Origin: Setaria digitata
Lineage: Eukaryota > Nematoda > Chromadorea > Rhabditida > Setariidae
NCBI GenBank assembly: GCA_003640385.1
Contig: RCAB01000071.1
Location: 1 to 64,000, forward strand
Direction: 5' to 3'
Length of the DNA stretch: 64,000 bases
This document shows positions 25,844 through 37,437 of the stretch, in pieces. Every line of letters begins with the position of its first letter. The first letter of the stretch is position 1. The notes under the pieces were generated by a model, which saw only the letters and a program-made list of their open reading frames with translations, was not told the origin of the DNA and made no database searches. The translations under genes and the position numbers were made by a program.

Positions 25844-28800
25844 ATGAGGTATAGAAGAATAGGGAATTTACACTTGTCAAGATCGCCTAGTTCCCCACCA
25901 TCGGACAAGCCTTCTCGGATTCCGGATGACAAGTCCAAGCAACTTATGAACGGTGAGTTCTCTTTTCCCCTCTCATTACTGAATAGTATCGTCATTCAAC
26001 AGAGTTATTCAATCGTTAATGCATGCTTCATCTCTGTCATTTAAGATCGTCTCTTGCGCATTGTGATCATCCTCGTCCCTCTAAACAAAATCATTAACTT
26101 TTAGCCTTTTGGCGTCGATGTATCTGGGAACTTGTTGCATAAATCTCTTAAGGTGCCTGATATATTAGCTCAACATATTATTTGCACATTCAGTGTATTA
26201 ACATTTTCATCACTTCTTTCCAGGTGCATTGTCTCCTTTGCATACAAGGCGTGGACCTCTGAATGATTCGATAACACCAATGCCTGATTTTGCTGAATTT
26301 GATTATTTGCATGAGTGCCCCAAGTTGCTAGCCGTGTCAAGTGATGAAGACTCCCAGAATGTTGCTGTTACCTTCTCTGACTTGGTCTTTTCTTCGTTAA
26401 CTTACGAGATCACTGTAGTTGCCGTTATTATGAATTTGGCATAAAACTCTATTAGCCAACTACATCGTTTTTACTGCAGTTAGAAGCATTAGATTTTCCA
26501 TACCGTTAGGCTAATTTCTGGGTAGTTTTAGGATAAACTGCAAGTAGAGTTGGAACAGATATTGGTGCACACGACAGATCATCAAAAGAAAATTTATGGA
26601 GAGATTACCTTTCTTACTACGGGAGACTACCCATCTGATGATATATCCAACCGGCTGATGCCTGTATATGAGCTTAAATCTTCGGACCCTCTACCTAGTT
26701 GCAGTAAAGAAATTGAGAGAGAACCGTGAGTCAATTTTTCTTTCAGAAAGTTGCTTTTTGATGATTGCGCGGTTATGAATAATCTGATTTTTTGGAATTT
26801 TGAAGTAAAAATTCTTTGCCCATATTGCCTCCATCATTTTTCTGTGAGGATATTTTATTTTATTGATGGCAGCTGGTTTTAGTATTTTTACTGATTCAGA
26901 ATAGTAGAAGATCCGTACGCTGATGGCGAAATAAACTGGCTGGATGAAAGTTTCGATGTTTGGCCACCAGTCAATCTATCTAGAAAATTCTGGGTTTTCG
27001 TTCGCGAATATCTTGATCCTATAGATGAAGAATACTTGCAGCAGTGGTGGTCAAGCATTGTTCAGCTTTTTCGTAGTGATGACGTTCCAAAGTCACCGTC
27101 TAAACTCTATCCATGTAATTCAGTCTTTATGTTTAATTTTTTATAAGGTTGTGAAAAGTTGTTTGACGTAATGAATTCTGCATTGACAGGTCCTCAAAAA
27201 ATCTATTAAATTAAAATAAATCGTTAAATCTTTATTAAATCAGCTTATGGTGACTGCCTAGCAGTTGATACTTCTTTTACTCGTGGAAACTGGAATCAAA
27301 AATTTTACGGTTAGTATGCCAGAAAAAGGTGCATGATCGCAAAGGGTAAAGTGAGTGTTATTATCGTAGGAAATAAGAATTAATAGGTCGATTAGATCGA
27401 TGGTACAGAATTTTGCTTCGATAAAATAAAGATTGTTGACTGAGCAGCATGTTATTCGGATATTTTGTTCGAAGGGACCATTATTTGCATTATAGTGGCA
27501 GCGAAAAAGAGTATTAGTTGTGAAACCGTATTGCACGACCATAAAACCAGCTCATTGCCTTCTTATTCGAAATGGGGTACCCCAACATCGCCTCATCGAA
27601 ACAGGTAATGATATACCTGACTTTTTAAGTCTTTGGATGCTAATTTTTTCTTTCAGTAATTCGTGTTTTTGAATTCAGGCGAATTCGTTTTTCTTCTTGA
27701 ACTTGCTGTTTGTGATATACCTGAGTGGTTTCATTCATGATATAGGCAAAATTTCCAGGTCTTTCATATCCAATAAAAATATCTCCTCGTCAGTAAAGTT
27801 GAAGTTGCTCAACAGTGACTCATCACCACCGCCAAATAAAATAGCGAGGTAGTGATTTTTTTTTTTTTTTTTTTGAGGGAAGGGTTTTGGTTTGAACTCA
27901 TCTTTCCTTGAAAATTTCCTTGCAGATATGAAAAAAGACCTCTGTCACATTCGCCAACAAAAACAGTCTCTTTGCTTGATGATCTCATCAGCGCATATGT
28001 CGGTGGAAAAAATGATAGCTTGGGTAGTCATTGTAACGGCTTGCTTCCGATATTGGATAAAAAAAAATGTCCTAGTAAAACTTTTGTTTATGCTTCTCGA
28101 ACAGTTATAGAACGTAAAGGATCTTATTTTTATTTTTACTAATAATAAAAAAGAAAGTGGCTGAAGATGAACTGAGTGGGAATGGTTGAATATCAATCAA
28201 ATATTCTCATGTTACTTTTAGAGGAAGATTCGATCTCATTGGTTCCGCTGGAGAGTAATGATTGGATAATAAAAAACGAAGGGACTAAAAGGGATGACAC
28301 ATTTCGAGTTGTTTATCCAAATGGTCTCACAACTGGAGAGAATGGCGCCGCTAATTGTGGCGATGCATTGGAAATGTTAAATTATGCTTTAACCGATTAC
28401 CTCAGTAAAATTGGTAATAATGTAAATTGTTCACCATTTATTTAGAAATATAAACGGAATATTTTACCCTACCGTATTCACTGATTGAACGTCTGCTGTT
28501 TCAGATAATGATTCTGATGCAAGCAAGTGCGGAAGATTAATCCAAGGAAGTATCAAATCGGAGGATGTGGAGGAGTTAGTTAGAAAATGTGCATCTAGTA
28601 AAAAACATAACAGTGAGGTTAGTGTCAAGTTTATTTAATCAAACGATGTCTTTGCTTGCCAATATTTTGTTTATTTGGTGGATCTTTCAGAGCTTTATCA
28701 TTTTGTCTGATATTCTCATATTTTGATTTAACCTTTTTAAAATAGGATGAAGTATCTGCAGCCTTAAAGAAATTACAAGCAGAGCTTATTGAAAAGGAAA

Positions 28801-29253
28801 TACCATGGCGTAGTACGGTTGCTAAAATTTGGCATCGTTTACTCGCAGAATATTTACGAATGAAGTTGGAGCAAGCACTTGATAAAGCAGATGAAGAAGC
28901 AAGTTTTTGCAGATCTTTTCATTTCATTTTTCAGATCTTTTCTTCTTTTCACAAATTTTGTTGCATCTCAAATTTCCCGAAATTCTTAGAAAGGTTTTGA
29001 GATTCATTTCAAATACTACCACGTGACAGTTTACTCTGGTATAGTTTGTTGTACTTCACTTGGTCGTTAAAAGAGTATTTTGCAGATGTTTGAAGTATAT
29101 GAGAAGTATTATTCTGAGTTTCCAAGACGACGACCAACGAACGAGCAAGAACGGGAGGAATGTCGCTGTGTTTTGCAACGAAGGAATGATATAGCACAAA
29201 CATATTACGGCAAGGAGTATGGTGCTTTAAGCAAGTGGAGACGTAAGCGTTAG
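25844..29253 (+). CDS. TADA3: Transcriptional adapter 3 (SAGA/ATAC histone acetyltransferase module)
   Basis: Scaffold that joins the GCN5/ADA2 acetyltransferase module in SAGA and ATAC. Twelve exons, all phases consistent: 25844-25952, 26224-26384, 26532-26725, 26900-27114, 27244-27309, 27502-27604, 27759-27848, 27926-28113, 28222-28413, 28505-28617, 28746-28898, 29086-29253. Matches to human TADA3 run in order: FDYLHECPKLLAV (human VDHLKVCPRYTAV), DKLQVELEQIL (DTLQLELETLL), LSRKFWVFVREYLDPI (APNRFWASVEPYCADI), EVSAALKKLQAEL (DEVLAELRKRQAEL), and the C-terminal LDKADEEMFEVYEKY...RRRPTNEQE block (MADNEVMDAFRKI...KKRTPTKKE). The middle is Ser/Pro-rich and divergent. Intron 11 has a GC donor (28899-28900). 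The start at 25844 is the first ATG in the open frame. Stop TAG at 29251. A GTAAGC near the end could also splice onward, but the human protein ends here too. Confidence 0.92.
29023..29058 (+). repeat. 36-nt direct repeat, copy 1 (before last TADA3 exon)
   Basis: Lies in intron 11 of TADA3, 27 nt before the last exon. It matches 29288-29323 at 32 of 36 positions; all four differences are transitions. Confidence 0.8.
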
Positions 29254-31191
29254 GATTTAATAGGAATTACTGACAAAAATTGCAATAGTGATAATTTACT
29301 CTAGTATGGTTTGTTGTACTTCATGAAGGAAAAAGTCCCACTGTACCCGTGTCTTCATTACTTTTAGTTTTATTGTACTCTCAAAACAGATATTGCAAAC
29401 TGTGTGTATTTTATCCTTGATTTTTATCATTGTTGAAACTGCCATTCGATAAGGGCAAATCATGCTGTGGTTTCTGTACCTCACTAATCGTTGTAGGTAA
29501 GTTGTATTTATTAGTTATAATGCCCAAGTATTTATTACGCATGTGTCCAACATAAATGTAAATTACAAATTATGCATAGTGTATTTTGAAATATCTTCCT
29601 GTGCCGGAGTGCCATGAAGACATCGTGATTGCTGAAGAACGGTAGGGCACACAGCAATGATAGTACCAAAAAAAGGAAGTCTTTAAAAATGATCAAATTA
29701 AATATCGCCTAAGTATTCCTTTTTCTTGTTTATTTTTTATACCTAGTCCTCATGGTTTCGTTAACTATTCAGTTTGTCATTCTGCGGTTCGTCTGGATAG
29801 GTCTTACGATGTTTTTTCCTCACTTTTCCCCCGAATTGGAGAAAAGTTTTTGGAGCTGTGTATATTGCGTAGGTAATTTTCACCTATGATTAACTAGATT
29901 AGGTTAACATAAGGTAATTGAGCCAGGGTCTGAAAAGCTAAGGGGAAAAAGCTCAGGTGGAAGTAGAGGATAGACTGTATGTTGTATAAATATATCTTCT
30001 TTTGCAATGAATATAGGATCACAACCCAAAAAAAATTTGCTCAGCTTAGTTCTCAAACTTGAAGGATTTTGGGACTTTGGTGCTAGTATTCCATCGTTCT
30101 GATTAGTCGGCGCTATAGCGGAAACCATGTTCCAAGAGTATAATCAGTACTTGGAGTATTTCGAAATGAAGCAGAATATTCCTAAAAACTGAAAGATTTG
30201 TTTCAGGGAATATCTCAGGAAAAAAAATGGAACTGAAATAAAAATTTTAATAAAATTTCGCGGCAGTAGTGTTGACTGTTGGATTAGCGCTGTTCGAACC
30301 TGGTTCATCTTGTAACTTTTTGTAAGTTGATGGATGCTTTTTATAATTGATCCCCACTGCTCTCACTTGTTATTGATGAATGCACTTTTATGCGAAATTT
30401 AGTCTTTTATTAATTTTCCGGGATCACTATACAAGAAGCATAGAGAGATTAATCTGAAAAAAAATAAGAGTGCAGGTAGAAGGTGGGAGAGTGTGACAGT
30501 GAGAGGTTGAACGCATAAGCATTGTATTGTATAAAGGATTATGTCCAGAAGTTTCATTGTAAATTATGTGTCGTTTTGCCCAATTAAGTGCTCGTTACGA
30601 GCTTTGTAGCTATGTTTGTCGCATGTTTTCATAAATACGATGGTGTATACCTTTTTGAACTGTTTACTGTTTTACCATTTCATTGTGATATACTCTTTGA
30701 CAAGTTCTTGCTGCTGATCATTTTTAGACTTCCCGAACTGGACAGTTCATCTTGACGAATTTGCACTTTAAGCATTTTAGAATTACATTTGGATCATAAT
30801 ATTTAGGGTAAAGTTCTGTATAATATGAATTTTATGTGAAATTGTACTTCATTTCTTGCAGAAACTTCCAACCGCATTATAGTTTGAAAATACATTGTTA
30901 AAGGGTGCATGAATCAGAAAGTGTGTATGGCTTTTGGGAGAACATTTAGCGTTGTAATTGTTTTACATACCTGGAATTAAGTTAAAATAGATTCGTGCTT
31001 TCTTGTGAATTGAATCTTGTATAGTTCACGAAAGTTGCCTTGGAAATGCTGTCCCAAAAAAAGATGAGGTAATTTTTCCCCTTCTGGAACTATTTTTGGA
31101 AACTTAAAATTAATTCTACTGGACTGGAAAGGCACATATGATTTGATTCCATAAAATTTTGAGAGTATGGGATTTCCCAAAACTTTTTTTT
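29254..31191. other. Convergent 3' region of TADA3 and the orphan membrane gene
   Basis: No recognised coding sequence. Contains repeat copy 2 and a plus-strand AATAAA at 30237-30242. Weak open frames at 29904-30128 and 30977-31210 on the minus strand look like chance. Confidence 0.45.
29288..29323 (+). repeat. 36-nt direct repeat, copy 2 (after TADA3 stop)
   Basis: Partner of 29023-29058, placed 35 nt past the TADA3 stop codon, so the two copies bracket the terminal exon. Confidence 0.8.
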
Positions 31192-32643
31192 CTAGAAATA
31201 GGATCGCCATTCATGAAAGAAAGAGTATAATTCATCTGAACAGTTTGGTGGAATTGAAGTGCTTACCGATCCTTTGTCTGGAATGATTTCAACAGGAGAT
31301 CTGTGTTACTTTATCGGGGATAGAATATAGAACGTGGAAGCGCTACATTACTTTAGTGGAGGGCTTTGAGTTAGTTTCAAATTCTTCAAGTGATTAAGGC
31401 ATGTGCTATTTCCATATCTTCGTCTTAGGAATTCTTACGTATATTTTTTTATGGATTTGGATTAAGATTCATATGAATATACCTTTAAATTGCAATGGTG
31501 TGCTGACGCTTCCTGCACTTACAATTCTGGAAATGTTTTCCGCACATGCATTTGCAGTTACTGTGTGAGATGTTGACGCGGAATGTTGCTTTTTCATATT
31601 GATTGCTGAAGTTTTCATCCCTGAACTATGCCAAGGATTTGAATAGCTTCTGTAAGTACTACAGTGCTGTTCATCACTTTTTAGGTCCTGTAAATTCATT
31701 TATGTGCAAAAAAATATTTCTAGTTTAACTGACATTGAGGTTTCGTACGGGTATCTTCTTATCCACACTATTCTAACTGAAGGGGAAAAGTATGCCGTTC
31801 ATTACTAATTAATTAGTCTCTGTTACTACCCATTAATAACATAATATGTTCTGAATTCAAGAGGAGTACAAGAGTACAAAACCTGTAGTTGTTCAGCCAT
31901 GATGATTTGTTTAGATCGGTTATTACCACTGCGTTTTTGTATACATCGTAGAAACAAAAATAGCAATGCTCCCAGAAATGAGAAAGATATAGCTCCAATG
32001 GTCATGTTCCGTAAATCCATAATGTAATCAGTCATCTGGTGTATGTCATCTGCTAACTTCAAATTTAAGTTTTATTTCCATGTGGGATGGTCACTTTTCA
32101 AACTTCATTAATTACTCTTTTTCATTCATTTCTGGTGTATCTTTTATAATCTACCATGAATTTCCAGCAAACCTTACGCATAGCATAAACGGCGTAGTTA
32201 TTTGATGCTCGAGAAAAAAAAAGACCTTCCGAAAATTGCTAAATTTGCTATTTTTGCAAAGCCAAATGTCTTAACAATTCAAACTGCTCTTATCATTTTC
32301 CTTTTGGCAATATTTTGAAAGTATTCGTATCTGAGTTTTTTTTTTTTTTCCTTTTGGAAATGAAAGTAAAAGTTTATTATTATGGGAAATTAATTCTTGG
32401 GTGTATAAATATAAATATTTATAAATACAAAAATAATTTCAGTTTTTTAGTGGGAAAGAAGTATTACGAAACTGGATATGACTATTAAAAAATAGCTGAT
32501 ATGTACCTGTATCATTTTCGGCACTCCTCTGAAGAAAATATAATTCATGTCGGGATGAGAAGACACCTCCATCTGATGAAGATTGATTTTGTCACTAGCG
32601 TGAGTTGCAAACTGTCGTCTATCCAAATAATTGTTATTTCCAC
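31192..32643 (-). CDS. Unrecognised single-pass membrane protein, 5' end missing
   Basis: I do not recognise this gene. Four exons chain in phase: 32507-32643, 31883-32056, 31483-31687 and 31192-31277 (TAG at 31192-31194), giving about 200 C-terminal residues. The first part (HPDMNYIFFRGVPKMIQ) is presumably extracellular. One transmembrane helix follows (GAISFSFLGALLFLFL), preceded by a possible glycosylation site NMT, then a basic stop-transfer RCIQKRSGNN and a Ser/Thr-rich tail of about 120 residues ending SDELYSFFHEWRSYF. The acceptor at 32644 (TTAG) means at least one 5' exon lies upstream; a frame near 32740-32890 (SPHSQIRSAIYLES) may be one, but its phase does not join. The acceptor of the second exon (TTGAAG) is weak. 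The four-way phase agreement makes a real gene likely; function unknown. Confidence 0.6.
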
Positions 32644-35326
32644 CTAAGTGTGCAATAATAGATTAAACAAATGAGACAAGGTAAGGCTATTATTATACAG
32701 TAATTATTGTGATGATGATTATAACTGATAAGAACCATGATTAAAGATGATAGAAAGTAATGGACTATTCTAGGATTCTGTAGTATATGTAGCAGTTGCA
32801 TGTGCACTTGATGGTGCACGCACATTATTGTGAACTCGAATTTTTGGTATCCATTGACTCTCCAAGTAGATGGCACTACGAATCTGTGAGTGAGGTGACA
32901 TTTCTGCAACCTTAAGTTCTGAGGAGTGAATGATGGATAGCTGCTTCACTGGGTATATGGCTAATCTTACTGGTGAAGCAGAGGATCTGTCGAACTAGCC
33001 GATAGAGGGAGGAATGTTTCTTTTTTTTTTCTTTTCGTGCCGTAATTTAGGAGTGTATCAGTATTCAGAGAGATAAACCATTAACGGCATAGAAAGGACG
33101 AAGCATTACGTTTGAAAATGATTCAGTATATTAAAGATTATCCCTCGATTACTGTTTTTTAATTGGAGTTGCTCATATCAAAGAAAAATTACATTATCGG
33201 AACAAGCTTTACAGAGAGGAAGTTGCTACCTTTGTTTTGTCGTCTTGGGCTGGTTATCATATAATCAGACAGTTTCAGATAATATTTAATTCTTAGAAAA
33301 CAGAATTTGTCAAGAGTCGAAGCTTGAGGAGGCAACACAGCAGAAGTTTTTTAGTCTACTAATATCGGAAGGAAATTCACTGCAGGACTGGGGATGATTT
33401 TTCAAATCTTTGGGAGAATGAAGAGATAATTTCAATTCATATAATGCCTGGAGCTCTCTAGAGAATCACGCATCATTCTTCTGTCCTTCCGAGTTCCTGC
33501 GCTATTTTTAACATGATTTTCGTTATCACTTCTTTTATCACTTCTACTATTTTGCATTTCATTTCAGTCAGTTAAAATAGTTGTGCTTGTAGAAATATAG
33601 CTGAAAATATGGTCTCATTCCTTTTCCCTAGATATGAAATAATGATAAAGTTAACAATATCGTACGCACATCTACTGCTTTCATAATGATGTAAAAGCCG
33701 GCTTTCACATTTTTCCTTTAATCGTAAGCACTTGATAAGCGATGTCAACTTGCTGCACCAGAAATTAACGTAGTGTAACAGTCTGATATTATATCTATAA
33801 TAGTGGGTAGGCATAGATATAGTATAATCTAGGAAAGGATTTAGTGAGTTATGATCAACTTAATCAAGGTTTTAATTAAGTTCCCTTTTTCCTGAAAAGT
33901 AACAGATAGATCGGACCTGAGGCACTGATATGCCAGAACAATTCTTCTGAAACTCGAAGAGTTCAAAAAATATTAAACTAATTTCGATTCTTTTACATCG
34001 ATTTTAATAGAATATCTTATTTGCTGCTTAGAAATTTTGCTCAAGTATTTAGAAAGAATCTATGCAACTTCGAAAATCTGTATTTTTTTGGAAATTTTTA
34101 TACAATAAAAAATGATTAGCATAATATCTAACAAGAACGCATTTGATTTGCTCTTTTCCTTCAGATATTTTATTATTCTCTTGGCTCATATTTATTCGCT
34201 AACACTTTACTTCTCACTGCTGATTGAATGTTGAAAAGATTTTAAATCAAATTTAATGCAGTGATTGCTAGATTTAGCAGAAATTTAGCATTCTAATTGT
34301 GGTTTAAAAAAGCCTTACTTGAAATATTACTTCAAAAAGAATTTTTTTTCTGACTAAAATTTTTGGGTTCCAAAACATTTACCTCCATCAAAAAGAATAA
34401 AGTGAAAGACGTTACCTAACATTGTGCATTAATTAAATTAACATCACTCAACACAGCGATTTGGCTTAGTTCCACTTTCTCCAGCGATTCACTAATCATC
34501 TTGAACTAATAACTCCGAAAGTGGAAAATCATGAGTAAATCAACAATGTTTAATTTACATAGAATTGTGTCAGGAATCAGATTTAAAGTTCTTAAATGTC
34601 TCTTTGTGAAAGCTTGCTTTGCCTTGGATGGCCGAACAGATGAAAATGTAATCATTTGTTTCTTCTTTTCAAGCAAATTGCGTAATGACATTAGTCTATG
34701 ATTAAATTGTACGAGATGCATATGAAAATACTCTTACTCTTACTTTGTACTTTTTCAAGTTTGCTAATTTAAAATCCGAAAAGATGATAGATTGAAAAAA
34801 TATTTTCTTTGTTAGGCTCGAGAACATAATATAATCCCTACTTTTGCCAGTCTTTCTCTAAGTTTTCTCGTTCCTTCGATTTTTTTTTCTTTTTCTTTCC
34901 GTATGTCCCGGCCTGCAACAATGTCTTCTTCATGTAACAGTTCATTTCAGCCAAAATTTGAAGCAGTAGAGAGGAAGGCTTGGCATAATACAAAACTAGC
35001 TTCGAGTTAACCATTGTCTTCAAGGTACTTTAGATTCTGGTTCTTGAAGTATTCAAAGGAAAAAAGCTGAGAATTTTGCTACATCTCTTACATCTATTGG
35101 CCCACAGCTGCTAGCTGCGCAATAGTTATTTGAGAAGGAAATATTAGACATAAGAGTGGAAAATTCTCTTAGTGATGGTTTTCCTCTCCTTCAGACGATA
35201 ATTGATGCTGGATGCTAGCTGCTGCATCCTTAGCATACTAACATTTATGCTTTTTTAAGGAATCAATATTCAGTTTGTGTAAACACCGCCTTACCAGATT
35301 GGACCTTATGATTTCGGGCTATTCGA

Positions 35327-35364
35327 GTCACAAATTATCTGATATATATCAGATAATTTGTGAC
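35327..35364. repeat. Perfect 38-bp palindrome
   Basis: The arms GTCACAAATTATCTGATAT and ATATCAGATAATTTGTGAC are exact reverse complements with no spacer. A T-run follows, then the AT-rich array. It could extrude as a cruciform or fold as an RNA hairpin; no function is shown. Confidence 0.95.
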
Positions 35365-35379
35365 TTTTTTTTATAAAGA

Positions 35380-35507
35380 AATATAAATATATATAAAGAA
35401 ATATAAATAAATATATATATTTATATATAAAGAAATATAAATAAATAAATAAATAAATAAATAAATATATATATATATATTTATTTATTTATATATATTT
35501 TTATATA

Positions 35508-35595
<88 letters not shown>

Positions 35596-35597
35596 TA
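35380..35597. repeat. AT-rich microsatellite block (AAAT/TA/TTTA)
   Basis: Runs of AAATAAAT and ATATAAAGAAATATAAAT, then (TA)n of more than 30 nt, then (TTTA)n. The AAAT half and the TTTA half are inverted relative to each other, so the block itself is a large imperfect inverted repeat. Confidence 0.9.
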
Positions 35598-36403
35598 TTC
35601 GTTATGATAAACATAAGAACCTTCTCGGTGATAAGAGATGATTTTTAATTGCTAAGAATCTATAGCGAAAAGAATTTAAAAAAAAAAGCATTAATTCTGT
35701 AGTATCATTACTAGAAGAACTTTCTGTTAATCTGTGACTGTTTAATTTAAAATTGTTACATTTTCATCTACTATTATGAAGTGAGAATATACATAAAAAT
35801 TTTAGCTTCTATCATAGCCCGTCAGCAGCTATAAGTACTTTTTCACTGCTGTAGATTTAATTTTACAAAGTAAATTATTACTCAAAAAATGTGTTAGATA
35901 CCGTTATTTTCTAAGCAGAACTCACTTGCTGATCAATTATTTCAGTTGTTCTGGTGTTAAAATATCAGGACCAAACTCCGAAAGCATCTAGTGTATTCAC
36001 GATATACTGAGGAACCAAGCGCAGCTGATGGTGCATAACTCTAATATGTCTTCAGCTTTGCCCATCTATTGAAATAGGTGGTGAAGATGGTAAATATAAA
36101 ATGTTAATTTTGACTTCCTTGTGTCAAATTTTTTTGAATTAGTCAAGAGAGTGTTATTAATATTTCAAAACGAGTGAAGATAATTAACACGCTCTTCCAT
36201 CTTCATTCTTTCAATTTGTTGTTTTACAACGTTCTCACAAATTTCAAAATATTTGCAGGAAAAATAGATAGTGATGATTTTATTTGAAAGAAATTGGCAA
36301 AGATGCAACGGCTTCAAATCATAAAAAGGGATGCTCCGTTTTAACCTTTGTGAGTGGTCTTTTTTTCATGGTCAAATTATACCTTTCTCGGAAGAATAAA
36401 TTA

Positions 36404-36719
36404 ATGTGTCGTCTCGCTGCTAGTCGAAGCTCTCAAGCTGTCACTCCTTACGGTGTTTAGGCCAGATGAGTTTTCTCGTGTTGAGTCAAATGAAGCCTTA
36501 GGCTCCATTGCTCGTGGTGCCTTCCGCCAAAGTTTCAGCTTTGTAAGGAAACAAAATGCCCCAGGAAGGAACAAAAATGGCAATTCTCATCAAGAAAATG
36601 CGTCGTTAGTAACCGCCTACAAGTGTCATTACGGCTTCCATGAAAATCCGTTTCGTTTCTTGAGGCAAAATAAGCATCACTTGGACGAAGTGTCACGGGG
36701 AAAGAACAGCGAACAGTGA
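36404..36719. other. Possible exon with open frames on both strands
   Basis: The least AT-rich patch of the desert. On minus, a frame reads a hydrophobic PFLFLPGAFCFLT then KLWRKAPRAMEPKASFDST and meets a fair donor (GTAAGG) after SSGLNT. On plus, an 88-codon frame follows a TTTAG at 36461 and ends at 36719. Neither is linked to neighbouring exons and I recognise no family. At most one is likely real. Confidence 0.25.
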
Positions 36720-37403
36720 AGGACTTGGAAGATCTTCACTAGTGCTTTAGAAACAGAGAAAAAGACAGAAAATGGAAAGGCTTAGTCTGCAAGTGGCCAA
36801 ATGCTTATTCGAATTTAGTCTAGCATAAAAAGGGTACACACTAAACGTATCATTTACGATTGCTTTGGTATTAACACTCACTATAAACAAAATGCCTTTC
36901 TTGATAGTCAGTTACCAGGTGTTCAAATAAAGAGATGAATGTGTAGGCATATTTAAGGAGGGTAAAGGTGATATGCATTATTATCATCACTACGCCTATT
37001 ACTACTGCTACTTTTACATCTGTCTACGCTTTCCTGGAAACCTTGAATGAATTGAAGGTCAGTTCAGATTGTTTAGTGAGTATTGAATGACTAATATATT
37101 ACAGATTAGATGCCTCATTTAATTAGATCTTCATATATTCAGATCTTTACTTAGCTATTTTTTTTTTCTCTTTTTCTTTCTCATTACTTAGCTAATTTTT
37201 TTCTCTTTTTATTTTTCTCACTTTCATTTCTTCGAGCAAAACCAGTTCTTACACGTTATCAGGTTACTTGGTTTTGATTGTTTTTGTATTTCCATCGTAA
37301 TTTTTGAGCACTTCAATACAAATTCAGACCTAAAAATCTTTTCAGCATTTAAAAAGATTAATTCCATGCTTTACAATGTTTATACAGATCGGATGGATCT
37401 GTA

Positions 37404-37437
<34 letters not shown>

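Noticed and set aside
27540..27604. TADA3 exon starting at the CCAG near 27550
   Set aside because: It breaks phase. The acceptor GGCAG ending at 27501 joins both neighbours correctly.
29904..30128. 74-codon minus frame
   Set aside because: Composition is random-like and it lies in a 3' flank with no splice links.
30280..30310. tRNA B-box-like GTTCGAACC
   Set aside because: No matching acceptor, D or anticodon stem and no A box upstream.
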